From Auricularia sp. M13 (taxonomy: Eukaryota > Basidiomycota > Agaricomycetes > Auriculariales > Auriculariaceae): DNA of 64,000 bases. A model generated the notes under the pieces. The model saw only the letters and a program-made list of their open reading frames with translations. It searched no databases and was not told the origin of the DNA. The DNA lies in contig CM073199.1 in NCBI GenBank assembly GCA_037042915.1, forward strand, positions 930,001-994,000. Direction: 5' to 3'. Of this stretch, positions 31,778 through 43,933 are shown piece after piece; position 1 is the stretch's first letter, and the number at the start of each line of letters is the position of its first letter. The translations under genes and the position numbers were made by a program.

Positions 31778-32360
31778 TGCCGACCACCGAGATCGTGTCC
31801 TTCGAGCTCGCCGAGAACGCAGACATCGCCCACGCGCTGACCATCCCCGCGCGCCAGCCGGGGTGCATCGGCCATTCGGGCGGGCGCAGGGAGGACGACC
31901 CGCGCATCTTCGTCTGGTTCATCCGTGCGTTCGCCACCCACTCATTCCTGCAATACAGTATCCAATTATGCATCATGCCGGCCGGCGCGCAGATTGGGAA
32001 TCGCTGGCGGACCACGAGCGGTTCATGCAAAATCCAGTCGAGTATGGCGCCTTGCACGCCGCACTTGAGGGGAGGATGCTGAGCGATCCGACGATCTTGC
32101 ACGTTGAATTTGATGACCTGGCGACCTTGCGCGCTCCGATTTTGGACGTGCGCATCGTGGATGGGGACAGAGCGCCAATGTCGGCGCCGGGCACGCAATC
32201 CGCGCGGGGTCAATTGGTGGAAGACCAAACGAAGGTCGTCGTTGTGTCAGGCCTGCAAAGCGAGCATGATGACGCACAACCTTCTGAGGACAGCGCGAAT
32301 GCATACCGTGTTGTAATGTCGGTGCGATGCTGGCCGGATGAACCCAATGCTGCTACTTGA
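31778..32360 (+). CDS. ABM-type dimeric alpha/beta-barrel domain protein
   Basis: The first exon (31778-31922) reads MPTTEIVSFELAENADIAHA and EDDPRIFVWFI. Across a 68-base intron (GTGCGTTCG...GCGCAG) the frame continues as DWESLADHERFMQNPVEYGA, LHAALEGRMLSDPTILHVEF and DD, then a less conserved tail to a stop at 32360. The pattern beta strand-helix with WESxxDHxxFMxxxEYGALxxxL is that of antibiotic-biosynthesis-monooxygenase-like small proteins, which are common in fungi and often of unknown substrate. The carboxyl tail (from ATLRAPILDV) has no clear domain and may contain another intron. Reaction and pathway are not determinable. Confidence 0.6.
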
Positions 32361-32704
32361 GGCACTACCACCGTGAATACCCTTGTGCTCAAATAGGTTT
32401 GCGTGTCCGAGGCGTGACCAGGAATCCAATGGTCCATAGCGTTAGTACCATTGATCCACGCCGACTGTGCCGCCCGCTAGGTGTGGGAAGCGGGGTACTT
32501 CCGCGGTAGAACGTCCGCTCTGACTGGGGTGTGGTTCGTAATGTGCTTGCACGAGTATGCGTGTTGGAAGTGTAGGAGGAGCGCGCTGCGTCACGCGAGC
32601 ACCGTGTCGTTTTAGCGCCCTCAGTTGCAGTGAGCAAATTGGGCCATGGCTGATCGCTAAACGTCGCTGACGATGTGAACGCTTGACCGAAACACAACGA
32701 GGTG

Positions 32705-34028
32705 TCATATAGCATTGCCGCCCGTGAGCTGCATTATTTTCTCATATGTAGTAAATACAATGCCGCCACTCAACTGTGAACGAAACGCGTCAACAGGCTT
32801 CCAAGTGGATATCATGCAGACGTACCAAGAGTCGCGCCAACCGCGGCGTCGCGCCGGTCCAGAATCGTAGGACGCCTTCCTCCGTGAATATGCGGTAACC
32901 ACAGTGGAACGCGTTTCTATACTCCTTGCGTGCCTCCAGTGATTGCATACGAGTCTTGATCACGTCGAGAGGCATTGTCGCGTAGACCTATGGCGCTCAA
33001 ATTCAGCACATTTGCGAGCAGAAGTGTCGGCAGGAGGCTCACAGTGACGATGCCCGCAATGGCGCCAATACCGAAGGTGACGCTGCTGGGGAGCGTCGTA
33101 CCGGTCCGCGTGTTGCTCTGGACGAACTGCTTGAGCGTCGAGTAGGTCGTGAACCGCACAGCAGAGTTAGCGCCTTGGCGCATCATCTACGCCAGGCTGA
33201 GCACAGATCCAATGTGAATATTGCGATGCAACACACCACAGGACCAAGGCCACGATAAATTCCTGAGATTATTATCAACGACCATGCATGGAGATGCGTA
33301 TTGTAGCCAAAGGGCGCCAACCTCGTATTCCCTCTTCTTGAACGATAATTCGAGTGCCGTGTATCAACCCGTTGAACCGTGGTTGCGGCCGCTTTGCATC
33401 GTCAATGAGCTTAGTCCTCGTAAAATCAGCGTCGAGATAAGCAACGGCGGGCTGTCTTACTTGATGGTTTCAGATGGAGTAACCGCGAAGATGGCCTCCA
33501 TAAGACCTGCTCCAAGACCAGCTATGGGTTGTGTAAGCCACGGTTTGGGCAGAAAATGGCTGTGGCTGACCAACAAGGCTTCGAGAGGCCGATACTTTGC
33601 CCTGCATACCGCGATTAGATGTTGCTCGGGAACATAGATTTAGGCTGACATTGCTATCCGCCAGCATATTCTTGAAGTAATCGTAGCTAACGAAGCGCAC
33701 GCCAGCCTTGGTCGCGTTGCCAATGACCAAGGCCGTACACCCAGAATACAGGCCTGTCACGCCCTTTTCGCGTATTGTCGAGCGAACAATGGCAATGGGC
33801 CCTTCGCGCTGTGGTTCGTATCAGTCGGGCTTGCCTTTCAAGGAGAAAACTACGCGCCTTGCCGCCGAACTGGCTACGAGTTTTTACATATTCCGTGGGA
33901 TATGTGATAAACCTGGATGTCACGTCAAAATCGCGCGCGGTGGACTAGGCATAGGCGCACGCTTCGAGGGCTCCGGCCGCAGCTCCTGCGAACAGAGAGT
34001 GAAAGGGCTTTTCGCGCCGGGTGGTCAT
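32705..34028 (-). CDS. Mitochondrial tricarboxylate (citrate) carrier
   Basis: Mitochondrial carrier family, probably exporting citrate for cytosolic acetyl-CoA and lipid synthesis. The ATG at 34028 starts MTTRREKPFHSLFAGAAAGA (repeat 1 helix). The first carrier signature then reads FITYPTEYVKTRSQFGGK; TYPTEYVKT is characteristic of citrate carriers. After an intron it continues IAIVRSTIREKGVTGLYSGC and TALVIGNATKAGVRFVSYDY. Repeat 2/3 shows MRQGANSAVRFTTYSTLKQF, then MPLDVIKTRMQSLEARKEYR, FHCGYRIFTEEGVLRFWTGA and TPRLARL, ending QLSGGIVFTTYEKIMQLTGG at 32705. Five or more short introns are present. No key signature is lost. Confidence 0.85.
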
Positions 34029-34430
34029 GACGCGAAGTGGCAGCGGAAGGCTCGCGACATCGGCTAGAGCCGCGCTCCAAGCGAAGTGTTGGCCCAACAT
34101 CTCAATTTCCCTCAACTTGAAACCTGAAATACTCAATTAGCTAGATGCTTGAGGCTCTCAGCTTTTTATGAAGCTAATTATTAGCATTTTTCTCGGTGTT
34201 AACGTCTGACTACACGATTCCAATCCATTCCGAGTCTCCCTCAGTTCACTGCACCAGGAATATGCACGCATTATCCGAGGCGGCACTCGGTGGCAATCAC
34301 ATTACCAAGTGCGGGATGGAAATATCCGCGAGAGCAATAAATATCAGTAATACATGAACTGAAGAATCGAGGCCGAAAGTCCACAATCGAGCAGCCTCAG
34401 CAAAGGCTAGACGTTCAAGATGATGACCCT
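34029..34430. other. Short intergenic between carrier and eEF2-like genes
   Basis: AT-rich spacer holding the carrier promoter and the eEF2-like 3' flank; no gene seen. Confidence 0.5.
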
Positions 34431-37400
34431 TCAAAGCTTGTCCAGGAAGTTATCGAGCGGCGGTATAGAAGGCTTTGAGAGCTTCAGTCAGCAGCAGAAG
34501 CTTCCAAGAAGTCAGTGAACGTACATCTAATCCCTTTCGTTTCCTTATACTTTGCACAATTTCGTTCACCTTAGAGCCGACCGCGAGAGGCGCTGCAGAG
34601 TGTCAGCACCGCAAGGGCGGGTGAAGAAGAACAAATACTCACAGTCTTGCATGCTAAAGGGGTTGATCCTCACGACTTAGCGTTTGTTCAGGACTCTAGG
34701 TAGAACGAGCACTCACGTTTCCCAATGATCAAAGACACATTGAGGCGACGCCTGGCCTTGCGTCTCACCTCTCAGGTCTTCAGCGAACCCGAAGGACTCG
34801 GCTACGGGAATGTAGGCTTTGAGGTTGTAGAGCGTCGTCCCGGGACGCTGTTCCTCTGAGATGACCTGGCCGCGGCGCCTGTGCAGCACGCCATATATGC
34901 TGTGAACTGCCGACAGAGGACACTGAACCTCCGCTGCATCCAGTTGAAACCAGTGAGCCGAAGCGGCGTCGGTGAATGACCATCAACGTACCGAGGAAGA
35001 TGGGTTCCTGGATGGCGGGGTCCGCCAGCAGACATGCCGCGTTGATGACGCGGCGCATGGGCTGCAGAAGTTGACCTGAACCTCGATGTATCGCGTCCGC
35101 ATGAAGCTGCGTAGATTTACGCATGAGCGTCGTAGAATGAACGATCCATCAAAACTCAAAGCTCACCATCGCGTCTAGGAGATTAATGCGGACTCCGCGC
35201 AGAGGCTCTTCAGCGCACACTCCCGAGCGTGCGGCCCACTGGAAGCCACCGACCAGCGGCTCCTTGGATTCGGTGAGGTACTGAACGCCCTTGGTTGCAT
35301 CCACGAGTACGTTCGGACCAGTCCCATCCGGCCCGAAGCACCAGAGCTTGCGCGCGATTGCGTTGTCCCATCCGAAGTCGTCCGTCAGCATACGGGCGCG
35401 CACCTTCACGTCCGCCAGGGGGCTGATAACGCCGGATTCGATGGCCTCGGTGACGTCGCCCAACGGCTCTGCGACCGCATAGATGCGGTTGTGCTTGTTA
35501 GGAGACTTGGCCAGGGCTGTCATGGTGGACACGGCGCGAACGGTTTCGCGGTAAGCAATGACTGGCGCGGAGCGTTTGAGAGGCACACGCGCGTGGTCCT
35601 CCTCCAGATCCTGTTGCGGTCACATGAGTCCACGACTGCATAATGAGAATAATGGGTGCACCGACCTTCAGACAAATTTCAAGATGCATCTCACCCGCGC
35701 CAGCGACGATGTGTTCTCCCGTCTCCGGATCGATCCACGCCTGCACGCACGGATCACTCTTCGCAAGTCTCTTGAGGCCCTCGACGAGTTTCGGCAAGTC
35801 CACAGGGTTGCGGACCTCCACTGCGACCTGGACAACGGGGCTTGTGCTGAACTTCATGACGCGCATGTTGTGCGCCGTCTCTGACGTTGTGATAGTTCCC
35901 GACTTGAGCAGGAACTGGTCCAGGCCAGAGAGCCCGACGAGGTTCCCTGCGGGAACGTCCATTATGGGATCGTTGCTGCGACCCATCATCAAGACTGTGC
36001 CCTTGATGGAGGTGTGGAACCTACAAGTCATACAGTTAGGAAGTGGATTGAAAGGGATGAGGCACGTACAAATCGTCCTTGCGGCCAGGAACGAAGTTCG
36101 GTCCCTGAATGCGAACCTTGAGGCCAGAGCGAACGGTTCCCGAGAAAACGCGACCGAACGCGAAGAACCTGCCGCGATCCCTGCTGGGCACCATCTTGGA
36201 GACGTAGATCACGAGCGGCCCACTCGCACTGCACTCCCGGATGCCCACGGCCGACTCATCATCGAGTGGACCTTCGTAAAGAGTGTCTACGCGGTAGCGC
36301 TGGGCGGTCTGGGGCGATGGCAAGTGGACGACGATCATCTCCAGGAGCGAGTCTCCCGCAGGCAAGAAGCGACGTAGTACTGCCTTAAGGAGAGGCTTTC
36401 CCTCGAGGGCGCGCTCCTCGGGAGCGAGCTTGATGTCGAGCTTCGACAGACTCTCGTCGAGGAGCTCGCGTTTCGCGTTCATGGCGGCGTCGCAGATGCG
36501 GTAGATGGGGTCGAGCACAAACGCGTTGAAGCTGCGCTCGAGAGGTTGACCCGAAGCATCGAACCCCTTCGACGTCCACTTCTTGGTCGCCGGGTTGAAG
36601 TAGTTGTCGCCCCAGAGCTTACCCATAAGCTTCGCCTTGTCAACACCGAACTTGCGGCTGTAGCGCTCCGCGAACTGTCCGATGGTGAAGCCCCAGCCGT
36701 GCAGCGCAGACGCGAACGCTACGGAGCCCTTCTCAGGGCGCACCTGGACGTCGCCGAGAGCAGGGTCGTGGTACGTAGTGATTATCGTGTTGACGGAATC
36801 CACAGTCCGGGATAGCGCGCTGTAGAGGTCTTCCTTGTTGACCTGAAGCTCGAGGAGAGCGCGGTCAAGCTTGTTGATGACGAGGACAGGCTTGATCCTC
36901 TCCGTGAGAGCCTGGCGCAACACGGCCTCGGTCTGCACATAGACGCCCTCAATGCAGTCGACGACGACAACCGCACCGTCCGTGACGCGCAGAGCGGCTG
37001 TCACCTCGCTGGAGAAGTCGACGTGGCCCGGGCTGTCGATGAGATTGATGAGGAACTCGTTCCCTACAGATGCGTCAAACTTTCGCATTTGTATAACGTG
37101 AAGACGAGGCGAACCATCAGTTTTCTGAGAAATAGAGGAGACAGTATCGTCGGAGGACTTGAAGAACATGGAAATGGCGGTAGACTTGATGGTGATGCCA
37201 CGTTCCCGCTCATCCGCGCGGACGTGAGTGAAAGGCGTGGTGGACGATCCAGTCTGAGAGGGCGGGATAATACCCGCCTTCTGGACCAGGGTATCTGTGA
37301 GCGTTGACTTTCCGTGGTCGACTGCGACAGATGGATTAATTACTGAAAATCAGAGCACGAAGGGTGAGACAGCTGACCATGGGCAATGACGCTCATGTTC

Positions 37401-37565
37401 CGGATGTTGGTGGGTTTATCCATGAGGGCACGGACCTGGTCTACGCGACATCAAAAGGCGTTTCATTCCGTGGTGTCATGCATACCGATTGTGAAGAAAC
37501 TATGGGTGGATATGATAATGATTAACGCAACGGACAGGATATCGACGTATTGGAACGTACACCAT
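34431..37565 (-). CDS. Translation elongation factor 2 family GTPase (divergent eEF2-like)
   Basis: eEF2 drives ribosomal translocation. The first coding exon is only ATGGT (37565-37561), spliced to TTTCTTCACAATCG and then [20 protein letters not shown], giving MVFFTIDQVRAL like canonical eEF2. G motifs: VDHGKST at about 37310, [32 protein letters not shown] (DxPGH) and [14 protein letters not shown] (NKxD). Downstream are [77 protein letters not shown] with the diphthamide His, [20 protein letters not shown] and the terminal [16 protein letters not shown], stop at 34431. Length is about that of eEF2. It deviates at usually invariant places: switch I region FTHVR instead of [16 protein letters not shown] for DTVEGVCVQTE, and IHRGSGQ for IHRGGGQ. 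It may be a paralogue rather than the housekeeping gene. Confidence 0.88.
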
Positions 37566-37889
37566 TGCAAGACTTTAGGGCTGGTGAGCGCTCGAGTTGA
37601 ACTTGATGTCCGTCGTCGGTTATGGCGCCTAAAGGATCCCTTGCTTGAGAAGATATACCTCGCGAAGCAGCGACCTGACTCGCATTCGGTTCCGAACGTT
37701 TCAGGCACGCTAACGACGGGGCCGTAGCGGAAGGCGCCAGGCTCCAAGCTCCGATAGCCACAGACCAATGGACAGCTCACTTGGGCGTATCTTTCGAGTC
37801 ACCAGATTGTTTATTTTGGATTGGGGCGGTCCCGGGTCCGCGCTTGATACCCCGACAGCTTCGGTCTCAAACGTCACATCGGCCCTCTC
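37566..37889. other. Promoter region of the eEF2-like gene
   Basis: Short spacer upstream of the ATG at 37565. No TATA box is obvious and no gene was seen. Confidence 0.45.
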
Positions 37890-39737
37890 CTAAGTTGTCT
37901 CCGTAAAAAAACAGGTTTCTAATGCGCGACGGTTCTCACACCTATCGCCTACACCCTCCGACAAAGTCATCTCAGCGCCGGCGGCCTCGGGGCATGTCTT
38001 CTCACTCCCCGCGATCGCACAGGCGAAACGACGCGGTAAAGGCGCTGTAGGTCGACAAAGGCGCTCGGCACAGATTTGACTTGTGAGGTGCCACGGGTCT
38101 CTGCCGTCGTTGGGATCAATGTTCGAGCATATGTCCTTTGCCTGCCTGCATGGCAAGCCCCGTGTGCTGGCCAAAGCTAGCACGTCCCGAGCATACCTCT
38201 TCGACAGCATGTCGAATGCTCTGAGCCATAGTCCATTGGGGTTTATATCTTCGCTTGTATTAGCACGGTGCGCAGTGAGTTGACGAGAAGACATACCCAA
38301 GAAGTCGCCTCGCACGAGTGTCGTCTATTTCCACATCCGACAGGTACTCAAGGGTAGCGGGCTGAAGGAAGGCGACTTGACCAATCCAATCGGGCACAAG
38401 GCCTGGCGCATGCATGAAAAGGGAGAGCATGCGATAGCGCACCCATAAAAGTAACTCGACCAGGTGTGCAAGGACGAATATAAACAGCGGGGGCACAGGC
38501 CTTAGAATAACAGGACGGGTAGCGTAATGCTGAGAAAGCGGCTAAGAAGCGCGATGGTGACTGCAGTGAAGCGCACCTGAATCGCTTTCCTTATGTCGCG
38601 CAGACACCACCCAGGACCTTTGCAGGTCACCAGGAATCTCTGAGCTGTGAGTTCCTTCACGTCATCTACAAGACTTTTGTGAGATCTGCTAGCCAGAATG
38701 ATGATAGAGACCTCACTGTCAGAGGAAGTAATCAGTAGGTCGGCATATCTGATATGAGCTGCCGCAACATCCCAGACATTCACAGAGGTTTGAGAATAGT
38801 TCTCGTCAAAGACAGGTACCTCCGGCATCGTCAGAGTCGAGGTGATTAGCCGGTCATTTGGACCGACGATGGTGCTGGTGAGAAAAATGCGTTAATCGAG
38901 TTGGCAAGTTTTAAAACTTTCGACTGGCATTCAACTCACAAGCCAGGGCGAATCACACCAGTCCGCATACCTCGCCGGCCGTTGGCTGAAATGACAATCT
39001 CTTCCGCCATCAGCTTGCTCCGAGCATAGCAACTATGTGAGAATTTGGCTGGAGGCAGAGGCCCATCGCTATCACGAATCACAGGATTATTGCCGTACGA
39101 GAGTCGACAAAAGGTTGGGCGCGGAATAGCGACGTCGCCCGAGGAGCAGTAGACGAAGGCCTTGACGTCTGCGTCTGCAGCAGCTGCCACCAGAAACGAC
39201 GTCCCAAGCACGTTGACGCTGTACGTAGGGGCAAAGGTATAGGACCAACGTTCCCAGAAGCGAATGAGCGCTGCAGTATGGATCACGATGTCTGGCGCAA
39301 TCTTTGCCATAGCATCATGAACTGTGTGCTCAGATGTTATGTCTACGGCAGAGAAAGGGACTGCCAGCAGATCTTCGGGGGGAGGTACTCGGTCCAAAAT
39401 GTGGACATGCGGTTCGCCGCGCTTCAAGAGCAGTCGCACGATGTATCTGTATCAATGCGGTCAGCAACCATTCCAAAATCACGCCAATCGCCGCTTCTTA
39501 CGAGCCAACGAAGCCCGAGCCACCGACAACAAGGTACTTGAGCCCCAATGGCTTGCTACCAATGCAAGCTAAGAGGTCAATCTCATCATAGGACACTGCA
39601 TTCAACTCCTCAACATTCGGAGAGCGCTGCGCTCGTGCACTGGGATGGGGTCCACGGAGTCGTCGGGAGAGCAGTCTGAGGTAAGCTACGACTACGCCGC
39701 CGCCTAGGAGAGCGAGGACTGCACCGCGAGCGAGCAT
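37890..39737 (-). CDS. Membrane-associated NAD(P)-dependent 3-beta-HSD/SDR-type dehydrogenase
   Basis: Extended short-chain dehydrogenase of the 3-beta-hydroxysteroid/sterol-4-carboxylate dehydrogenase type. The ATG at 39737 begins with a helix (RGAVLALLGGGVVVAYLRLL) acting as signal anchor, then the NAD site KYLVVGGSGFVGS. Next are VRLLLKRGEPHVHILDRVPP, DIVIHTAALIRFWERW, VNVLGTSFLVAAA, FVYCSSGDV (Ser of the triad) and CYARSKLMAEE (YxxxK). Later exons read TIVGPNDRLITSTLTMP, VWDVAAAHIRYADLLI, a second hydrophobic stretch (LFIFVLAHLVELLLWVRYRM) and LGYKPQWTMAQSIRHAVEE across an intron; the last exon is uncertain (end near 37890). The substrate is probably a sterol or isoprenoid; the exact reaction cannot be read. 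Confidence 0.78.
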
Positions 39738-40025
39738 GGCACCTGTAGAGCGCACGATACTGGCACCCCGCTGGTAGGGCGCAGTTGAAAGGATAAGCGT
39801 GTGAAGTTGCGGGGTTGTTCCGGTGGGTGTTCTGCATTTGGAAAGTGCGCCTATAGTTGGGTTGGACAATTTCGGGAAGAGAACAACTTGCTATCCCTCA
39901 TCAGCTCACTTCACGTTATTTAGGCCGAGGCGCTATACATTTTACAAGATCCAACATGTAGTAAGAAGCAATGAAAGAGTGTGATAGATACTTCAGACGA
40001 CTCCGAGCGTGAGGGCATTGGAATA

Positions 40026-41258
40026 CTATAGCGCGCGGCCTATGCGAGAAGGCTGAGATTCACGTGTCTGTGATGCCTGGTCATAGTCACTGAACGTATC
40101 GAGAGCGGGCGACGATGGTTGAACAGTCCAGTGATTAGCGTTCCATGCCGCGATCGCCCGTGCGCGGATGTAGTCGCTTGACGCCGCGCGGCGGGCAATG
40201 AGGCGTCGGCGAAGAAACCAGAATCCAAAGCATAGTAAGGAGAGCCCGAGCGCGCCTGCAATGCAACCGCCTATGAGAGCACCGCGGTTTGATCCATCAG
40301 GTGCGGATGCGTTACCCCGCAAGTTCGGACCTATGGTGCCAGTGGATGGGAGTGGGGCTTCACTGGAATTCCCAGCCAGAGGTTCCCTGGTCTGTTCCAC
40401 GGGCGAAGGGTAATCGCCAGTTTCAGAGGGAGAGGGAGCGTTCGGAATTGCTAGCGTTGCATGTGTTATGGAGGGCGCCGCAGGCTTGGATGTCTTTTGG
40501 TCCGAAGACTTTGAGGAGCGAGACGAGCGAGACGATGCATCGGTAGCGGTGGTGTATTTCACTGACTGCGACGTGCTGACCGAAACGGGAGGCAAAGGAC
40601 TGAGTTACGGGTGAGACGATTAGGACTTTGCGGCTACGTTGTAAAGTACGTACTTGATAGCCACAGTGCGGTCAAAATACAGTGCCGCGATCGAGATTGT
40701 CTGGGGTCCTTCATAGGTGAATTTCAGGTTGTACGTCAAATCGGAATGAAGGTTGTCTAGCTCGAATATTGAGCCCTCGGTGGCGCTGGCAGTGAGTAAA
40801 TATTGAGTTCCGGGATCCAATGTTACGATCGCTTGTGCCCCAGAAATCTTCTGACCAGAAATGGCAATATACGAAGTCCCTGGAGAGGGCTCAGCTCTCC
40901 ATGAAGAGAATGGGGGTTGCGTACGTTGCGTACCGCTGAATCTGATGTTGAATTGAGCCGTAGAAGAGGCAGCGCTTCGTAGGAATGAAAAAGGAGAAAG
41001 AGGTCCCGATTTATCGCCAGGCTGTGTCCACCTGTTGACGCTCAAAAAAACTGAATTATACAGACTTGGTGCGTACCATCCAGAACATGGCAAATGGGCG
41101 CAGTCCGTTTCAAGATCCAGTAATGGATGATACACAATGCGTTGATCAACGGCGAGCAAAGTCGTATGATTTTGGGGGATATCAGCAGCGACTCGAGCGA
41201 TAAATCCGTACAGCAGGCAACTGCAGACGATGGGAAGGATGCGAGGCATGCAACGCAT
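40026..41258 (-). CDS. Receptor-like single-pass protein, array member A
   Basis: Most downstream copy of five tandem paralogues. The ATG at 41258 (a second in-frame ATG at 41249) opens a signal peptide (MPRILPIVCSCLLYGFIARV). The ectodomain starts IPQNHTTLLAVDQRIVYHPL with the Cys pair CAHLPC and a Trp at the first splice site. After introns (donors GTACGC twice) it continues RFSG / TSYIAISGQKI and YNLKFTYEGPQTISIAALYF, a beta-rich jelly-roll-like domain. A short Ser/Thr/Pro stalk follows (SSRSSRSSKSSDQKTSKPAA), then one helix (LIGGCIAGALGLSLLCFGFW) and the tail RRRLIARRAASSDYIRARAI, NANHWTVQPSSP, ending ESQPSRIGRAL at 40026. It is the most diverged tail of the array: AASSDY replaces APSYAFR. 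Function unknown; probably a cell-surface protein. Confidence 0.75.
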
Positions 41259-41908
41259 GCCAGCGGACGATACCTGTCCGAGTAAAGAGCGTGAGGGCGA
41301 CGGGTCTCAGCGATGTCGTCCAGGAGGCAAAGGAGTGTAACTAGAAGCAAGCACAGGTGCGACTTGAAGCGCCATAAATCGGAAACACAACCGAGGCGAC
41401 AGCACGGCCCCGTCGCATGGAATCAGACCCTAGCTAGTAGCAAAGCTTGCAGATCTTTTGCATTGGCATCTACAGCCGTAGGGCAACACCTTGATGATGA
41501 CTTGGGCGAACTGCGTACAATGACTGCTGAATTTGGGTGATCGTAAATGTGCACGTGCTTTGCAGCTTGACTGAGCTCGTCCACAGTTGCACTGTTGCTA
41601 GCTACTGCTGCATAGTAAACAGTGCGTCGTCTGCCCCATGCAATGCACAGCCAAAGTGGCGCTGTAGAACTGTCGGTGCGAGCAAGTCGTTGATATAGTT
41701 GCCAAAGAATGTCGAGCGAAGAGCAGGGGTCGGGAATTACCTTCAGGTCTCGCGCGCAAGAACCACCTGAGCCAAGTCATCCGCCACACCTATCGAGCTA
41801 TATGTCAGAGATTATATTAATTGCACAGATTCCTACAAGACAAACGATGGTTCCATAAAGAGAACATGAACGATATAACAATAAACTAGTACAAGTCCAT
41901 CTGCAGTG
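41259..41908. other. Spacer between array members A and B
   Basis: Holds the promoter of member A and the 3' flank of member B. Short open frames only, no supported gene. Confidence 0.5.
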
Positions 41909-43366
41909 TTACACCGCAATGCCCATGCGAGACTCGGCGGTCTGCTGTCGTTCCAGCGGCAGTCTCTCTGCCATCTCGGGTCCGGCGCTGCCTTCATCAT
42001 GGAAGCCTTGCCAGCCACTCGGGACGGGCTCGGCGGGCAACGCGCCGGCACCAACACCAGCGGTGAACGGCGCGACGTCGAACTTGCCGGGGCCATTGCG
42101 GTACGCGTACGACGGCGCTCGCCGTGCGCGAATCCAGCGACGGAGGTACCAAGCGGCGAGGCCCAGAAGGAGCAGGAAGACCAGAACGCCCGAGACGATG
42201 CCGCCAATCAGCGGGCCGTTGTCGTGATGGCTGCGCGGGCGTCCGGCGCCCTCGGTCCCTGTAGGAGCCGCCGCTGGATCTGACGGATCGCCATCGCCAC
42301 CGTCTCCCCCAGCGGTGCCGCCCGGCGAATTTGGGAGGCCGCCCGTGGGCACGTTCGCAGACTCGGGTGTAGTCGACGTCCCGCCAGCCGCTCCTGAGCT
42401 TGGATCGTTCGGCTTTCCCGAATTTGACTCAGCGGGCGGGGCATCAGGGTCTGAAGGCGCAGACGTTGAATCGGGAGGCGGCGCATCGGTAGGAGCGCCG
42501 TGAGGGGAGCTAGTCTGTTCCGGAGGTGATCCTGGCGAAGAGGTGGGTTTATCCGCGCCTCCACCCGCTGGCGGTTGTGTTGACGAGGGCTGCGGCGTCG
42601 ACTGAGGCGGAGGCTTCTGCGGCGACGATGTCGGCGGCGGAGATTGTTGAGGGGGAGGTTTCTGTGACGTTTGCGACGGAGGAGGCGCGGGATTGGACGT
42701 ACTGCAGGCAGAGTGAGCAGAATCCCATGCAATGCAGGAGAATTGACTCACGGTGCGCCTGGATGACCAACACTCTCGATATACAACGCGGCGATGCTCA
42801 GATAGCCTTGTCCGCCATAAGTCATTTTGAGTGTATAGGTTTGGCTCGCGGACAACGATTCTGTCCTGAAGAGTTCGGGCTCGTTTGCGGAGGTCATCGA
42901 AAATTGTTTGCCATTCAGAGTCACTTGCGCATTCACACTGGAATCCCGCTTTCCGACAATCGATATGGCACGGCTGCCTAAGCGAGCGTAAGTAAGGTAA
43001 ATGGAGATAAATTCTGACAGTCTTACCAGAGAACGTGAAAGTCAGCGACGCAGAGCCTTTCATCGTTGTGTGCGTGGTCGAAAACTGTGCGGCAGTCCCT
43101 CCCTCGTTTGGTTGAATCCACCTAGATGTCATGGGCGATCAGGAAGATCCAGGACGCTCGAACTGGACTATTTCGTACCATTTGTTGTCGCATGGAGAGG
43201 GTACCTTTGTGCAATCACCATGGCCCAAGCCAGCGGCGACCGCAGAGTACTTGACGTTCGCGTCATCGTGACGGATGGTCAGGTGGTTATCAAGGATGTT
43301 CGCAGCCAAAGCCCATGATATAAACAAGCACAGATAAAAGCTGAGGTGGAGGGCGTTTGGCGGCAT
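41909..43366 (-). CDS. Receptor-like single-pass protein, array member B
   Basis: The ATG at 43366 gives a signal peptide (MPPNALHLSFYLCLFISWAL). The ectodomain HDDANVKYSAVAAGLGHGDC continues with TKVPSPCDNKW, giving a Cys pair; the first intron falls at the Trp. It continues WIQPNEGGTAAQFSTTHTTM, KGSASLTFTFSG, RAISIVGKRDSSVNAQVTLN and TYTLKMTYGGQGYLSIAALY. About 190 residues of Pro/Ser/Thr/Gly-rich stalk follow, such as SQTSQKPPPQQSPPPTSSPQ. Then come one helix (LIGGIVSGVLVFLLLLGLAA) and the tail LRRWIRARRAPSYAYRNGPG, ending RQQTAESRMGIAV at 41909. The HWTxRP block is absent. The closest relative within the array is member E (YSAVAxGLGHxDCTxVPSPC in both). Unknown surface protein; the stalk suggests extension through the cell wall. 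Confidence 0.8.
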
Positions 43367-43933
43367 CCCTCCGAAGCCAGTGGATGGTCAAAGCTCGAGC
43401 CGCGACCAGTAGAGAGTGTAGAATAGCGCAGGCCTTGGGAGGCAGCGCGCGCAGATGCGAGCCTCGGAACGCTGGACCTATGGGCCAGGTAGAGAATGGC
43501 AGCCAAGGTTCTCGAGCGGACTATCACCAACCACAGCCCAGTTGCGCGTTCCGGGTGCATCAGTGCCGCCGTTGCAGAAGATGCAATCAGGTCGGTCTTT
43601 ATGCGGGTCGCGTCCTCACACAATCCCCAGCACTGTTGCCTGGTCTCTGAGCCACCCGAGCTTAGACACATGCCTTGGCGATGCCGAAGTTCGATTGTCC
43701 GCTCGCCATGACAGCGCTCTTGAGCATGTCGGGTTGCGAAGGATGTGGTCAACAGGCACCGCGATCTGTTTCCGGCGCGGTTGATCGGATGCATCTCCGT
43801 TGAAGCCGCTCCGAGTCGTCTATTAAGTACTCGAAAACCTGCGAACAGAAGGAAGCTTACAGATTGTTACAGGATTCAACGGTAATAACTACATAGGCAT
43901 ACTCAGGGGCACGCGAAAGGTATAGAAGACTGG

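Noticed and set aside
37380-37520. Apparent loss of the eEF2-like start codon (ATAGTTTC in place of an ATG)
   Set aside because: ATAG is the end of an intron. A five-base exon ATGGT upstream (37565-37561) supplies the start and restores the conserved amino end.
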